Shown here: one piece after another, positions 43,528-53,912 of the stretch
How the letters are laid out: each line of letters starts with the position of its first letter
Position numbering within the stretch: position 1 is the stretch's first letter
NCBI RefSeq assembly: GCF_023650515.1
Contig: NZ_CP096016.1
Location: forward strand, 2,070,001-2,134,000
From: Alkalimarinus coralli
GTDB taxonomy: Bacteria > Pseudomonadota > Gammaproteobacteria > Pseudomonadales > Oleiphilaceae
DNA: 64,000 bases
Direction: 5' to 3'
The notes under the pieces: generated by a model
Database searches by the model: none
Seen by the model: the letters and a program-made list of their open reading frames with translations, nothing else
What the model was told of the DNA's origin: nothing
Position numbers and translations under genes: made by a program

Positions 43528-44835
43528 CTACGCTAAGTAGCCTTCAATAACATTGAGAAAGTCTGAAACAGGCACTTCAACCTGCTGTCTATTATTTTCA
43601 GCGCTCTCTTCAGTCATCGATAGCCCTCGCAGCGGCTTTACCACAACCGTTTTATTCTGTATTTCATTTTCGCCAATAATCAATGCGACTGGCGCACCGC
43701 TTTTATCTGCTTTTTTCATTTGGCTTTTAAAACTACCGCCACCACAATGAGTCACAACCCTCAGAGTAAGAAACTCATTTCTCAAGACTTCAGCCAGCTT
43801 AAAAGCTTCTATTTGAGTTCCCTCTCCAACCGCAACGATAAACACATCAGCCGCGTTATTAATAGTTGCTGGAATCTTATCTAAGCTTTCAAGCATCAAG
43901 ATAAGTCGTTCAACACCCATTGCAAAGCCAACGCCTGGCGTAGAGCGCCCACCCAGTTGCTCCACCAAGCCATCATAGCGCCCGCCTGCGCACACGGTCC
44001 CCTGAGCACCAAGGTCATCAGTAACCCATTCAAACACCGTCTTGCTGTAGTAATCCAGCCCTCGAACCAAACGGCTGTTTACCTCATAAGCAACGTCACT
44101 CGCGTCTAACAGACCCAATAGCTGCTCAAAGTGCTCCTTCGACTCCTGATCAAGATAGTCTGCAAAATCAGGCGCATCATCAAGCACACGTTGCGTGCTC
44201 TCATTTTTACTATCAAGAATGCGCAAAGGGTTCGACTCCAGACGCCTTTTGCTGTCTTCGTCCAGAGCATCCAAATTGTTACTTAAATACTCTACAAGTG
44301 CTTTTTTATACTCGGCGCGCGCCTCACTGGTTCCCAGTGAGTTGATTTGCAACGTCACATTTTCCAAAAGACCCAAAGCCTTCCAGAAACGAGCTGTCAT
44401 GATAATCATTTCAGCATCAATATCAGGGCCCTGCATCCCAAAACATTCAACACCAATTTGGTTAAATTGGCGATACCTGCCTTTTTGGGGACGCTCGTGC
44501 CTGAACATCGGCCCGCAGTACCATAACTTTTGCGTCTGATTAAACAGTAGTCCATGTTGTTCGGCAGCTCTTACGCAGCATGCTGTACCCTCCGGACGCA
44601 ACGTCAGGCTATCGCCGTTTCTGTCTTCGAAGGTGTACATTTCTTTTTCTACAATGTCAGTAACTTCACCAATAGAGCGTTTGAACAGTTCCGTTTGCTC
44701 TACTATAGGCATTCTAATTTCGCTATACCCATAAGACTGAAGCACCCGACGAACAGTGTCTTCTAAATACTGCCATTTAGGCGTTTGTTCTGGCAGGATA
44801 TCATTCATCCCACGAATAGCCTGAATTTTAGACAA
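43528..44835 (-). CDS. hisS: histidyl-tRNA synthetase
   Basis: Class II aminoacyl-tRNA synthetase charging tRNA-His. Motif 1 lies near [18 protein letters not shown], motif 2 near [12 protein letters not shown]...[17 protein letters not shown], and the histidine-specific loop near [13 protein letters not shown]. The C-terminal anticodon-binding domain starts near 330. Length 435 is typical (E. coli 424). It lies 94 bases before yfgM and 109 after ispG, probably in one long transcript. Confidence 0.98.
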   Translation of the reverse strand: MSKIQAIRGMNDILPEQTPKWQYLEDTVRRVLQSYGYSEIRMPIVEQTELFKRSIGEVTDIVEKEMYTFEDRNGDSLTLRPEGTACCVRAAEQHGLLFNQTQKLWYCGPMFRHERPQKGRYRQFNQIGVECFGMQGPDIDAEMIIMTARFWKALGLLENVTLQINSLGTSEARAEYKKALVEYLSNNLDALDEDSKRRLESNPLRILDSKNESTQRVLDDAPDFADYLDQESKEHFEQLLGLLDASDVAYEVNSRLVRGLDYYSKTVFEWVTDDLGAQGTVCAGGRYDGLVEQLGGRSTPGVGFAMGVERLILMLESLDKIPATINNAADVFIVAVGEGTQIEAFKLAEVLRNEFLTLRVVTHCGGGSFKSQMKKADKSGAPVALIIGENEIQNKTVVVKPLRGLSMTEESAENNRQQVEVPVSDFLNVIEGYLA

Positions 44836-44944
44836 AATTCTAATCCTATCTGTTTACTTTTATTTATATCGACGCCAACTTGTCACTGCAAGGCCATCCG
44901 TACAGCAACCAAAAATGACACCTAAATGAGTTGAGGCTTAATTG

Positions 44945-46072
44945 TTAGCCTTTAACGATAATTTGTTCTGACTTGTCATCGGCACTAGCCGCATCGCGCT
45001 GAGCAATTTTATCTCTTATGGTTCGCTCAAGGTTATCAACAAGGCTTTCATTCTCTAACTTATGGTCAGGGACGCCATCCAGATAAAGCAAGTTTGCAGG
45101 AGACCCGCCAGTCAAGCCAATATCAGCTTCTCTGGCTTCTCCAGGCCCATTTACGATGCAACCGATTATAGCGACATCTAGGGGAGTGGTGACATCATCA
45201 AGCCTGGCTTCGAGATCATTCATTGTTTGAACAACGTCGAAGTTCTGTCTAGAGCAACTTGGGCAGGCTATAAAATTGATACCTTTTGCTCGCAGTTTGA
45301 GGCTCTTTAAAATATCAAACCCGACTTTCACTTCCTGAACCGGGTCTGCAGCCAGTGATATCCGAATCGTATCACCAATGCCATCCATCAACAGCATACC
45401 AAGTCCCACAGACGATTTAACTGTACCAGATCTCAGCCCACCCGCTTCAGTGATGCCTAAATGCAGTGGCTGTTCGATTTGGTTAGCAATCTTGCGGTAA
45501 GCGGCAACCGTCATAAACACATCAGATGCTTTAAGACTTACTTTGTAGTCCTGAAAATCATAACGATCAAGAATATCAATGTGGCGCATTGCAGACTCTA
45601 CAAGCGCATCCGGGGTCGGTTCACCATATTTTTTTTGAAGATCTTTTTCCAGTGAGCCAGCGTTAACACCTATTCTGATAGGTACCCCGCTATCACGAGC
45701 GGCATTTATTACAGCACTGATTCGATCTTCACGACCAATATTTCCGGGATTTATCCGTAAACAATCAACGCCTAGCTCTGCCACCTTTAGCGCAATTTTG
45801 TAGTCGAAGTGAATGTCTGCAACAAGAGGAACATTAACCTGCTGACGAATTTTGGCAAATGTCTCAGCCGCCTCAAGGGAAGGAACCGAAACCCTAACAA
45901 TATCCGCCCCGGCATCCTGTAGCTGAGTGACTTGCTTTACCGTCGCGTCAACATCCAGGGTATCTGTGTTTGTCATGCTTTGAACAGCGATGGGCGCATC
46001 GCCGCCAACCGGAACATTTCCTACCCATATCTGTCTTGATTTACGGCGCTGTATTGGAGATTCAAACTTCAT
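44945..46072 (-). CDS. ispG: 4-hydroxy-3-methylbut-2-enyl diphosphate synthase (flavodoxin)
   Basis: Penultimate enzyme of the MEP isoprenoid pathway, reducing MEcPP to HMBPP with a [4Fe-4S] cluster. Cluster ligands are in [11 protein letters not shown] and [10 protein letters not shown]. The TIM-barrel N-terminal domain is complete ([26 protein letters not shown]). Length 375 fits the bacterial short form. It lies 24 bases after rodZ. Note that it needs Fe-S assembly, relevant to the missing isc genes nearby. Confidence 0.97.
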   Translation of the reverse strand: MKFESPIQRRKSRQIWVGNVPVGGDAPIAVQSMTNTDTLDVDATVKQVTQLQDAGADIVRVSVPSLEAAETFAKIRQQVNVPLVADIHFDYKIALKVAELGVDCLRINPGNIGREDRISAVINAARDSGVPIRIGVNAGSLEKDLQKKYGEPTPDALVESAMRHIDILDRYDFQDYKVSLKASDVFMTVAAYRKIANQIEQPLHLGITEAGGLRSGTVKSSVGLGMLLMDGIGDTIRISLAADPVQEVKVGFDILKSLKLRAKGINFIACPSCSRQNFDVVQTMNDLEARLDDVTTPLDVAIIGCIVNGPGEAREADIGLTGGSPANLLYLDGVPDHKLENESLVDNLERTIRDKIAQRDAASADDKSEQIIVKG

Positions 46073-46096
46073 AAGATCACTGACTTTACTTTATAT

Positions 46097-47299
46097 TTAA
46101 TGGGTTAACTCAAGTGAGGCGCGATTATTTCGTATTCGAACCGTGGAAAAATCAACGGCTTTGTCTTCAAAATACATTGAAACTTCACTAACTGCGCCAA
46201 CAACCACGCTAAACGGTAATGGCCCTGAGTAATTGATTTCGTCGCCCGCTTGTTTTAATGCTGCGAAGACGGTTCTACCTTCACCATTTTTCAAAGTGAA
46301 CCAACACTCACCTGAGAATATCACTTTAATTGTGCCCCGCTCCAACTCGATTACAGGCACGGTCGCTTCTGAAGTTTCAGCTTCGCTCTCAACCACCTGT
46401 TCTTCAACATTTGAGCTGTTAGAAGGGGTAATGTCACCTCGTTCTTCTATCTCGGTTACGCTCTGCTCGAGGCCTGCTTCCTGGTTCGTTGATAACTCGC
46501 TGGAAGATTCAGCTAAACCATCAGCTATTGAAGAAACTTGATCACTGTCGCTGTCATTTTCTGTAACGATTGTCTCTGGTTGAGAAAGCACTTCTACTGC
46601 ACTTGACTCAAGTTCTACTTGATTCTCATGCTCTGTTTGACTTTCATGTTCCAGCGCTTCTGGCCCTAGTAATGGAGCGGTCGCTTCAAGCGGTGTTTCA
46701 GCCGCTTCTTCAGAATCTCTCTCAGTTACAGCATCATTGTCTTGGTGATCTTCCAGAGTCGTTTTATCTTCGGTTCCAGTGTTATCTATATCCTCAACAA
46801 CGGGCGCATCCATGTTCGTAGTCTCACCGCGATCAGGGCCTGCTTCCTCTGGTTGACTCTCAAGAGGAAATATATCGGGCATACCATTTCCAAGTTTTTC
46901 ACTCCAAAAATAAAACCCGGCCCCTAATAGAGTTGAAATTAACAGCAATAACAGCGCATGCTTAGATCGTTTTTTCCGTTTCGCTTTGCCTTTCGCCTGC
47001 TTTTCATTGGCATCAAGGCTCGCCTCATAAGTCAGCTGCTGTTCAAGCAATCCAACCATATCATCTTCATTTAGCCCTACCAGCCTTGAGTAGCTTCGTA
47101 TATAACCTTTTAAGAATATTTCGCCTGGCAACAGTTCATAGCTTTCTTCCTCAATTGCAGTGACAATTGAAGGTCTCAAATGAAGTTCGTCTGCAACACG
47201 CTCTACAGTGTAGCTTTTGCTCTCTCGCCCTTGCTTAAGAGCAAGCCCTAGCCCCGAGGCCTGAGTTGCCTGAGATACACCCTCTATATTTTCACTCAT
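46097..47299 (-). CDS. rodZ: cytoskeletal membrane protein RodZ
   Basis: Cell-shape protein linking MreB to the envelope. Domains in order: N-terminal Xre-type helix-turn-helix (about 15-85, LALKQGRESKSYTVERVADELHL), basic juxtamembrane stretch, one transmembrane helix (about 115-131), a long acidic Glu/Ser/Thr-rich periplasmic linker, and the C-terminal DUF4115 domain (IKVIFSGECWFTL...). Length 400 is larger than E. coli (337) because of the linker. It overlaps pilF by eight bases; pilF-rodZ-ispG-hisS is a conserved order. Confidence 0.93.
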   Translation of the reverse strand: MSENIEGVSQATQASGLGLALKQGRESKSYTVERVADELHLRPSIVTAIEEESYELLPGEIFLKGYIRSYSRLVGLNEDDMVGLLEQQLTYEASLDANEKQAKGKAKRKKRSKHALLLLLISTLLGAGFYFWSEKLGNGMPDIFPLESQPEEAGPDRGETTNMDAPVVEDIDNTGTEDKTTLEDHQDNDAVTERDSEEAAETPLEATAPLLGPEALEHESQTEHENQVELESSAVEVLSQPETIVTENDSDSDQVSSIADGLAESSSELSTNQEAGLEQSVTEIEERGDITPSNSSNVEEQVVESEAETSEATVPVIELERGTIKVIFSGECWFTLKNGEGRTVFAALKQAGDEINYSGPLPFSVVVGAVSEVSMYFEDKAVDFSTVRIRNNRASLELTH

Positions 47300-48065
47300 T
47301 TGATGTCAGAGCCCTGTATTGTTTGTATTCTTGGGATTCTGGGTAAAGCCTTTTCAGAAGTACCGCATAGCTTGATTCTTGAGTGCTATTATTGAAGTGG
47401 CGTGCCAACTCTATACCCAACCACAAACTGTTAGCAGAGTGGGTCATACCGCTGCTCTTAATGATATTCAGCATTCGATTATAGTATCGCTGCGCCTTTA
47501 AGTACTCCCCCTCGTCAACCAGCAATTGGGTTATCCCGATAAGAGCCTGGGGTTGCGAGTGATCTAATGCCAGCGTTTTCTCATATGCCTTCACTGCTTG
47601 TTTATTTTGACCCAGCCTTAAGTGGCATTGAGCAATATTGATAAAAATGACTGCTCGACCATTATAATCGGTGTCATTGCCCGCCAACTGAAATTGCGTC
47701 AGCGCTTCTTCATAACGTTCAAGTCGGTATAGGAATGCGGCGTAAAACGTTCGACCTCGGGTATTTTTATCATCCAACGATAAGGCTGTCTTAAAGTGCT
47801 CTTCCGCCAAGGTGTTTTCTGCTTCTTGTTGATAAAGCAGGCCTAATGCGGCATAAGCTTCAGAGCTATCAGAGTCAATTTCCAGGGCACGCCCCAGGTT
47901 TAATCTTGCCCTCTCAAAATCGCTTCGCTGAATATAGGCAAGCCCTAACTGAATATAATTTTGCAGGGCTTTAGCTTCATCAGCTTTACGCGTAAATGCA
48001 CTCTCGGTTGTGGTGACACAACCAGAAAGAAGGAGCACTAGAAAAGCGATTAAATAAAACTTCAT
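47292..48065 (-). CDS. pilF: type IV pilus biogenesis lipoprotein PilF/PilW
   Basis: A 257-residue outer-membrane lipoprotein with lipobox LLLSGC and six TPR repeats (AYIQRSDFERARLNLGRALEI and following units). PilF is the pilotin that brings secretin PilQ to the outer membrane as a multimer, so type IV pili are likely in this organism. It is placed between rlmN and rodZ as in Pseudomonas. Confidence 0.93.
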   Translation of the reverse strand: MKFYLIAFLVLLLSGCVTTTESAFTRKADEAKALQNYIQLGLAYIQRSDFERARLNLGRALEIDSDSSEAYAALGLLYQQEAENTLAEEHFKTALSLDDKNTRGRTFYAAFLYRLERYEEALTQFQLAGNDTDYNGRAVIFINIAQCHLRLGQNKQAVKAYEKTLALDHSQPQALIGITQLLVDEGEYLKAQRYYNRMLNIIKSSGMTHSANSLWLGIELARHFNNSTQESSYAVLLKRLYPESQEYKQYRALTSNE

Positions 48066-48151
48066 ATACCCTCAAACAGCTACAACGACACTTATAAATC
48101 AAAGATAGTTTTTTGTATTTACTACACTTTAGCGTAAATTTACCGATCAGT

Positions 48152-49279
48152 TTAACCCGAGTGCTGTTTAAGTGGAATATACTTTTCACTTCTTCTGGTT
48201 CGGTCTGTGACCTTACCTACCAGTTGACCACAAGCTGCATCAATGTCATCGCCTCGGGTAGAACGAATAGTGGTAACATACCCCCCCTCTACCAGCACAT
48301 CCTGAAACCGGTGAACGGCGTTTCCAGATGGCTTTTTGTAGTCACTTTGAGGGAATGGGTTAAACGGAATAAGGTTGATTTTGCAGGGTAAATCTTTCAA
48401 TAAATCAACGAGTTGGTGAGCGAGCTCTAGCTGATCGTTAACGCCTTCAATCAGGGTATATTCAATCGTTGCTTTACGCTTATCTGACAAGGAACCCAAG
48501 TAACCCTGTACCGCATCAAGCAGTTCACTAATAGGGTACTTCTGATTAATCGGCACCAATTGATCTCGAAGCTCATCATTGGGTGCGTGCAATGAAATTG
48601 CTATGGAAGCATCAGTTAACCCGGTGAGTTTCTTAATTGCTGGCACAACCCCGGCCGTACTTAACGTTAAACGTCGCTTTGAAATGCTATAGGCAAAGTC
48701 ATCCATCATCAGATCCATCGCATCTATGACATTATCAAAGTTAAGCAACGGCTCTCCCATCCCCATCATAACTACGTTGGTAACAGGTCGCTCTTTCTCT
48801 GGGTCAATATCTTCGAAGGATTTTACTGCAACCCATACTTGCCCAATAATTTCAGCGGCTGACAAGTTTCGATTAAACCCCTGCTTTCCTGTTGAGCAGA
48901 AACTGCAGTCAAGCGCACAGCCTATCTGTGAAGAGACACAAAGCGTCCCTCTATTGCCATCGGGGATCAGCACTGTTTCTATACTGCTCCCCCCCTCCAT
49001 TTGCATCACCCACTTTCGAGTGCCATCTGAAGAGATATCATGGTACGTAACCTCTGGAACTTTAACCTCTGCAATACTTGCCAACTTGGTACGCAACACC
49101 TTGCTGATATTGGTCATTTGATCAAAGTCCGAAACACCGAACTGGTGTATCCACTGCATAACCTGCTTGGCTCTAAAAGGCTTTTCGCCCATATCGGCAA
49201 AAAACTGCTCCATTTTGGAGCGCGTTAAACCAAGTAGATTTACTTTTTTTACTGTGCTCATCGTATTTTCAATACTCAA
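48152..49279 (-). CDS. rlmN: 23S rRNA/tRNA adenine-C2 methyltransferase RlmN
   Basis: Radical-SAM enzyme methylating C2 of A2503 in 23S rRNA and of A37 in some tRNAs. The cluster motif [11 protein letters not shown] is intact. Conserved [30 protein letters not shown] and the C-terminal catalytic Cys in [11 protein letters not shown] are present. Length 375 is standard (E. coli 384). The ATG at 49264 (MSTVKKVNL) is an alternative start close to the family N-terminus. Downstream gene pilF lies 87 bases away. Confidence 0.97.
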   Translation of the reverse strand: MSIENTMSTVKKVNLLGLTRSKMEQFFADMGEKPFRAKQVMQWIHQFGVSDFDQMTNISKVLRTKLASIAEVKVPEVTYHDISSDGTRKWVMQMEGGSSIETVLIPDGNRGTLCVSSQIGCALDCSFCSTGKQGFNRNLSAAEIIGQVWVAVKSFEDIDPEKERPVTNVVMMGMGEPLLNFDNVIDAMDLMMDDFAYSISKRRLTLSTAGVVPAIKKLTGLTDASIAISLHAPNDELRDQLVPINQKYPISELLDAVQGYLGSLSDKRKATIEYTLIEGVNDQLELAHQLVDLLKDLPCKINLIPFNPFPQSDYKKPSGNAVHRFQDVLVEGGYVTTIRSTRGDDIDAACGQLVGKVTDRTRRSEKYIPLKQHSG

Positions 49280-49371
49280 ATATATTTTTACTACAACTTA
49301 CGTAACTAAACTGCATAAACGAATCTGGACAAACTAACCACAGCAGCCCTACTGTAACGCCCGCTGCAAAC

Positions 49372-49487
49372 ACTATTTCCTCTCAACTATTCAATTTAAC
49401 ACCATCTGTTCGCTATAAGGTCAAACAAACCTGACGGCAAAAGGAGTTAACCATTACGCACCAGCATAATAGTTGAGAGGAAATAGT
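49372..49487. repeat. 116-bp element with perfect 20-bp terminal inverted repeats
   Basis: ACTATTTCCTCTCAACTATT (49372-49391) and its exact reverse complement (49468-49487) flank 76 bases of non-coding sequence. No clear target-site duplication is seen at the ends. Size and structure fit a miniature inverted-repeat element or a large cruciform/stem-loop. It lies between rlmN and ndk. Confidence 0.75.
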
Positions 49488-49511
49488 ATTTTTCGCCCTT
49501 CATGACGCAGA

Positions 49512-49544
49512 AAAGCAGGCGTCCATCAAGACAACCTGCTTTCC
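49512..49544 (-). terminator. terminator of ndk
   Basis: Eight-bp stem AAAGCAGG/CCTGCTTT with a 15-base loop and a short U-rich end on the minus strand, 22 bases after the ndk stop. Confidence 0.55.
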
Positions 49545-49563
49545 ACTCAAATGCTGTGAGAAA

Positions 49564-49992
49564 TTAGCTTCTTGGGCAAATTTCATCATCAGAGAAGAAG
49601 TATGCAATTTCACGCTCGGCAGATGCTAACGCATCAGAACCGTGAACAGCATTAGCATCAATTGAGTCAGCAAAATCACGGCGAATAGTTCCTTCTGCTG
49701 CTTCTTTAGGGTTAGTCGCTCCCATAAGATCGCGGTTTGCTAAAACTGCATTTTCACCTTCTAATACCTGAACCATGACTGGGCCAGAGGTCATGAAAGC
49801 AACCAAGTCAGCAAAGAACGGACGCTCTTTGTGCTCTGCGTAGAAACCTTCTGCTTTTTCTTGAGAAAGGTGCAGCATTTTTGAAGCAACAATCTTTAGA
49901 CCTGCCTCTTCAAATCGAGTGTATATCTGACCAATAACATTTTTAGCAACAGCATCAGGCTTAACAATTGAAAAGGTGCGCTCGATCGCCAT
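49564..49992 (-). CDS. ndk: nucleoside diphosphate kinase
   Basis: Balances NTP pools by phosphate transfer through phospho-histidine H117 ([20 protein letters not shown]). The N-terminal [15 protein letters not shown] is the family signature. Length 142 equals E. coli Ndk. In Pseudomonas the gene follows the isc operon; here the next gene upstream is iscS, with 213 bases between and no iscU-iscX. Confidence 0.98.
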   Translation of the reverse strand: MAIERTFSIVKPDAVAKNVIGQIYTRFEEAGLKIVASKMLHLSQEKAEGFYAEHKERPFFADLVAFMTSGPVMVQVLEGENAVLANRDLMGATNPKEAAEGTIRRDFADSIDANAVHGSDALASAEREIAYFFSDDEICPRS

Positions 49993-50205
49993 TCAAATTC
50001 TCCAAATAGTATAAAAAATATTCACCCGCCCTTGTTTACAGCAAGCAAGGCAGGTTCGCAATAAACGCGCGAATTATACGCGTGTTGTTTCCAAAATCAT
50101 ACTGCTTCCGAAAGTGCGAACAATAAGTAGTTTCCCCTTCAGCACTCTCCAACAGCTCCCTCACCTCAAAACAGTGAGGAAACCTCGAGTATTGATCAAC
50201 CATAA

Positions 50206-51375
50206 CTACTTAGGCCATGTCGGCGATATCTCTCTTAGTTTTTCAACTTTTTCAGTAATTAGGGTAAGCGTCCTTTCAACATCATCGGCAGTAGTGAAAC
50301 GCCCGAGAGAAATCCTGATAGAAGCATGAGCCAACTCATCACTCACCCCAATACCTTTGAGCACATAGGAAGGGTCTAAACTAGCCGAGGCACAAGCTGA
50401 GCCAGATGAAACCGCAATATCTTTCAATGCAAGCATAAGAGACTCGCCATCAACACCTTCAAACGCCACGTTTAAATTTCCCGCTACCCGGTTATCGGCC
50501 TCGCCGTTAATGCTGACACCTTCAAGCTGGCTTAGTCCTGTCCAAAGCTTATCTCTTAACTGCTTTATACGCTCGCATTCCGCATTCATCTCCTGACTGG
50601 CAATATGAAAAGCCTCCCCCATACCGACAATCTGATGTGTTGGCAAAGTACCTGACCGCATGCCTCGTTCATGCCCGCCGCCATGAATCTGAGCCTGTAA
50701 GCTAACACCCGGCCGACGCCTTACGAAAAGCGCCCCAATCCCCTTTGGCCCATAAATTTTATGAGCAGAGAATGACATTAAATCAACCTTCATTTTTTTG
50801 AGATCAATTTCAACCTTCCCGGCGCTTTGAGCAGCATCTACATGAAAAACAACTCCTTTTTCATGGGTAATATCGGCCACCTTTTCGATGTCCGTTATCA
50901 CGCCTATTTCGTTGTTCACATGCATCAACGAAACAAGAATTGTATCCTCCCTCAGAGCCTCCCTCACTTGATCAGGCGTGATCACCCCGTCCTTACCGGG
51001 CTTCAAATAGGTCACATCATATCCTTGAGACTCAAGAAATGCACAGCTATCAAGCACGGCTTTGTGCTCAATTGCAGAAGTCACAATATGCATTCCTTTA
51101 TCACGATACGCTTCAGCAACACCTTTAATGGCCAGGTTATCAGACTCGGTTGCACCTGATGTCCAAACAACCTCTCTCGGGTCACAGTTTATCAACTCAG
51201 AAACCTGCTTCCTTGCTGATTCAACAAATGATTCCGCTTGCCAACCATAAATATGAGATCGTGAAGCCGGATTCCCAAACACGCCGTCAATACTCAGGCA
51301 GTTCATCATTTTTTCAGCAACACGGGGGTCAACAGGTGTAGTTGCGGCATAGTCTAGATAGATGGGCAAGCTCAT
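50206..51375 (-). CDS. iscS: cysteine desulfurase IscS, C-terminally short
   Basis: PLP enzyme that takes sulfur from cysteine for Fe-S clusters and tRNA thiolation. Residue numbering is the same as in E. coli IscS: PLP lysine K206 ([10 protein letters not shown]) and mobile-loop cysteine C328 ([10 protein letters not shown]). The protein ends at residue 389 with SPTWPK, whereas E. coli IscS has 404 residues. The missing tail is the part that contacts the scaffold IscU. Downstream there is no iscU; ndk follows. It lies 124 bases after iscR. Catalysis should be intact; partner use is in question. Confidence 0.94.
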   Translation of the reverse strand: MSLPIYLDYAATTPVDPRVAEKMMNCLSIDGVFGNPASRSHIYGWQAESFVESARKQVSELINCDPREVVWTSGATESDNLAIKGVAEAYRDKGMHIVTSAIEHKAVLDSCAFLESQGYDVTYLKPGKDGVITPDQVREALREDTILVSLMHVNNEIGVITDIEKVADITHEKGVVFHVDAAQSAGKVEIDLKKMKVDLMSFSAHKIYGPKGIGALFVRRRPGVSLQAQIHGGGHERGMRSGTLPTHQIVGMGEAFHIASQEMNAECERIKQLRDKLWTGLSQLEGVSINGEADNRVAGNLNVAFEGVDGESLMLALKDIAVSSGSACASASLDPSYVLKGIGVSDELAHASIRISLGRFTTADDVERTLTLITEKVEKLREISPTWPK

Positions 51376-51499
51376 ATAACAAGAGATTCCAAAATTTGAT
51401 TAGCAAGAGTGATGTATTTTAGGTTACTGAAAAGGTAGACTCAATCAGCACGTTTAATGCAAAAACGAGGAAGGTAGGTTACGCACAAAGAGCTGAGCG

Positions 51500-51964
51500 T
51501 CACGACTCGGTTTGAATGATGTTTCCCTGAGTGAGATCCTGCCTATTAGCAATCACCTGAACATCTCTTTTTTTCATAAGATCATCCAAACTGATACCGC
51601 TCAAAAACTCATGGATCTGTAAACTCAAGTCTGACCACAAATGATGCGTAAGGCATTTTTCACCATTTTGGCAGTCGCCTTTTTGCTTACACTTCGTTGT
51701 ATCAATGGATTCGTTTACCGCATCAACAATCTGGGCAATAAAGATGGCAGACTCCGCGCCTCCTAAACAGTAGCCGCCGCCTGGCCCTCTCACACTTTTT
51801 ACAAGTTGTGCTCTACGGAGCTTTGCAAATAACTGCTCCAGATACGACAGAGATATACCCTGCCTAGCGGATATATCGGACAGGCTAACCGGGCCATCAC
51901 ATGCATGAAGGGCCAAATCCAGCATTGCGGTCACAGCGTATCGACCCTTCGTCGTTAATCTCAT
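51500..51964 (-). CDS. iscR: Fe-S cluster regulator IscR
   Basis: Rrf2-family repressor/activator that senses [2Fe-2S] cluster status. The winged-helix domain is at the N-terminus ([19 protein letters not shown]). The ligands C92, C98 and C104 ([13 protein letters not shown]) with nearby H107 match E. coli IscR. Length 154 is typical. The upstream promoter carries a good type 1 IscR site, so autoregulation is likely. It is followed by iscS. Confidence 0.96.
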   Translation of the reverse strand: MRLTTKGRYAVTAMLDLALHACDGPVSLSDISARQGISLSYLEQLFAKLRRAQLVKSVRGPGGGYCLGGAESAIFIAQIVDAVNESIDTTKCKQKGDCQNGEKCLTHHLWSDLSLQIHEFLSGISLDDLMKKRDVQVIANRQDLTQGNIIQTES

Positions 51965-52004
51965 CTAATACCCAACTTTGAAAACAGTTTAGTCTGATGG
52001 CAAA

Positions 52005-52033
52005 ATTATCCTTTAACCCACTAAAGCAGTCAA
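52005..52033 (-). promoter_or_regulatory. iscR promoter
   Basis: On the minus strand TTGACT (52028-52033) and GATAAT (52005-52010) with an exact 17-base spacer, about 40 bases upstream of the iscR ATG. Confidence 0.65.
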
Positions 52034-52037
52034 GTAT
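52013..52037 (-). promoter_or_regulatory. type 1 IscR-binding site over the iscR promoter
   Basis: The 25 bases read on the minus strand start ATACTTGACT and end TAGTGGGTTAA. This fits the type 1 consensus (ATAsyyGACTrwwwTAsT...) with few deviations. The site overlaps the -35 hexamer, as in known iscR promoters, so holo-IscR should repress. Confidence 0.55.
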
Positions 52038-52098
52038 TAGACAGCCTACAAAAAACCTCTAACACGAGGTGACTTAGGACACACTGTTAGCGCAGCCT

Positions 52099-52866
52099 TT
52101 ATCGGCCTTCGTCCCTAACTCCTTTAAAATCATCATCATTCAAGGGCGGCATTACACTATTTTGATACTCGGAGTCCAGGTTCTGAAGTGTTTTGCACAT
52201 GGCCTCCATTCTTTCATCAACCGCATGCATATGGTCAAGCATACTCCTGATCGAACGCGCGACCGGGTCTGGCATCTCTTCACTTACCCCATAGGCATCA
52301 AAACCAATCTTTTCAGCCATCTTTTTACGTCGTTGCTCATCATCAGGCGATGCGACGATAATACGACCGGGAATTCCCACTACCGTAGCCCCTTCTGGCA
52401 CCTGCTTCGTGACCACAGCATTTGACCCGATCTTCGCGTTGTCTCCCACCTCAAATGGCCCTAAGACCTTTGCCCCAGCACCTACTACCACGTTATTCCC
52501 GAGGGTTGGGTGGCGCTTTCCTTTATTCCAGGATGTTCCTCCGAGTGTCACCCCTTGATAAAGCGTGACATCATCACCGATGATGGTCGTCTCACCAATG
52601 ACCACCCCCATACCATGATCGATGAAAAACCGGCGACCTATACGAGCCCCAGGGTGTATTTCTATACCAGTCAACCAACGGCTAAACGTTGACACAATTC
52701 GAGCCAACCACATCAACCCACTATTCCACAAGGCATGAGCTAAACGATGAAATAGCAAGGCATGGAGGCCAGGATAATTGGTCAACACCTCAAAGGTATT
52801 ACGAGCAGCCGGGTCACGCTCAAATACACTTTCAATATCCTCTTTGATTCCACTAAACATTTGCAT
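52099..52866 (-). CDS. cysE: serine O-acetyltransferase
   Basis: First step of cysteine synthesis, acetylating serine with acetyl-CoA. The N-terminal helical domain (1 to about 70, [28 protein letters not shown]) and the left-handed hexapeptide helix ([32 protein letters not shown], then [16 protein letters not shown]) are intact. Active-site His in FIDHG and in KRHP are present. Length 255 is similar to Pseudomonas CysE. Position next to iscR is conserved and fits supply of cysteine for IscS. Confidence 0.96.
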   Translation of the reverse strand: MQMFSGIKEDIESVFERDPAARNTFEVLTNYPGLHALLFHRLAHALWNSGLMWLARIVSTFSRWLTGIEIHPGARIGRRFFIDHGMGVVIGETTIIGDDVTLYQGVTLGGTSWNKGKRHPTLGNNVVVGAGAKVLGPFEVGDNAKIGSNAVVTKQVPEGATVVGIPGRIIVASPDDEQRRKKMAEKIGFDAYGVSEEMPDPVARSIRSMLDHMHAVDERMEAMCKTLQNLDSEYQNSVMPPLNDDDFKGVRDEGR

Positions 52867-52924
52867 TTACCATTAAAATTTAAATATACGTCAATTCGTC
52901 AATAGCAAGAGATAACAAAGTGAC

Positions 52925-53719
52925 TTAGCGCTTATCCTTTATTGCCTTCAAAACGGTGTTTAGAAACCCCCGCATGATATTCACTTCTATCTTATCCATC
53001 CTGCTGCGCTGAAACAATCGCCGCAATCGGGGTATCAGTTGCCTTGGGTTATCAGGGTCATAAAATTCCGTTTTTATCATTACCTGTTCAAGATGCCCCA
53101 TTAACCCCTCTACCTCTTCTGAGGTGGCGATCACCTCATCCCACCCTTCATCTTCTGGAGACAAAGTACTTGACGTCTGCTTGCCATCACCCAAACCAGA
53201 ATATAGAAGGTAATCCATTCTTAGTTCGTAAACGACAACCTGCAGCGCCATTGCAACATTCAAAGAACCGTACTCAGGGTTCGTTGGGATATGAACATGA
53301 TAGTTACAGCGCTGCAACTCTTCATTTGAAAGCCCTCTGTCTTCCTGACCAAAAACAATGGCTACTTTGTTCTGGTTTTCCTTACCTATAACTTGCTCGG
53401 CCGACAATGCAAACTCTCTAACTTTCTCGGCACAATCCCTCGGATTCATGACTGGCCATGGAATTTTACGCCCTCTTGCACTTGCCCCAATCACTGAAAC
53501 ACAACCTTCAACAGCCTCGTCAAAGGTATCAACCACCTTGGTCGCCGCCAAAATATCTTTGGCTCCTGCTGCACGCCGCTCTGCCACAATATCAGGAAAT
53601 GACTTAGGAGACACCAGGCACAGTTCTGCTAACCCCATATTTTTCATTGCACGTGCGACTGCACCAATATTTCCGGGGTGGGACGTGTTCATCATTACAA
53701 TGCGAACATTGCTATACAT
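52925..53719 (-). CDS. trmJ: tRNA (cytidine/uridine-2'-O-)-methyltransferase TrmJ
   Basis: SPOUT methyltransferase for position 32 of certain tRNAs. The trefoil-knot motifs are visible: NTSHPGNIGAVARAMKNMG, FGQEDRGLSNEEL and PTNPEYGSLNVAMALQVVVYE. The C-terminal extension about 165-264 matches TrmJ. Length 264 is typical (E. coli 246). It is divergent from suhB, as in Pseudomonas. Confidence 0.95.
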   Translation of the reverse strand: MYSNVRIVMMNTSHPGNIGAVARAMKNMGLAELCLVSPKSFPDIVAERRAAGAKDILAATKVVDTFDEAVEGCVSVIGASARGRKIPWPVMNPRDCAEKVREFALSAEQVIGKENQNKVAIVFGQEDRGLSNEELQRCNYHVHIPTNPEYGSLNVAMALQVVVYELRMDYLLYSGLGDGKQTSSTLSPEDEGWDEVIATSEEVEGLMGHLEQVMIKTEFYDPDNPRQLIPRLRRLFQRSRMDKIEVNIMRGFLNTVLKAIKDKR

Positions 53720-53912
53720 TGACTGTTCCTATTCGTTAATAATTTTCTGAATATGTGGGGGCAGATAATACTACTGCAACCATATGGAAATAAAACGGTT
53801 ACTAAAGTTAATTTAAACAATCGCTATAAACGAGGAAATTAAATAGTGACACTGAATAAAATTTGCTATTATGGCGGCCTAATTTTTCACCTCGACAGAC
53901 AGAATTCATATC

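Noticed and set aside
49993-50205. Remnant of iscU or fdx between iscS and ndk
   Set aside because: I looked for IscU and ferredoxin cysteine motifs on both strands in this gap and saw none.
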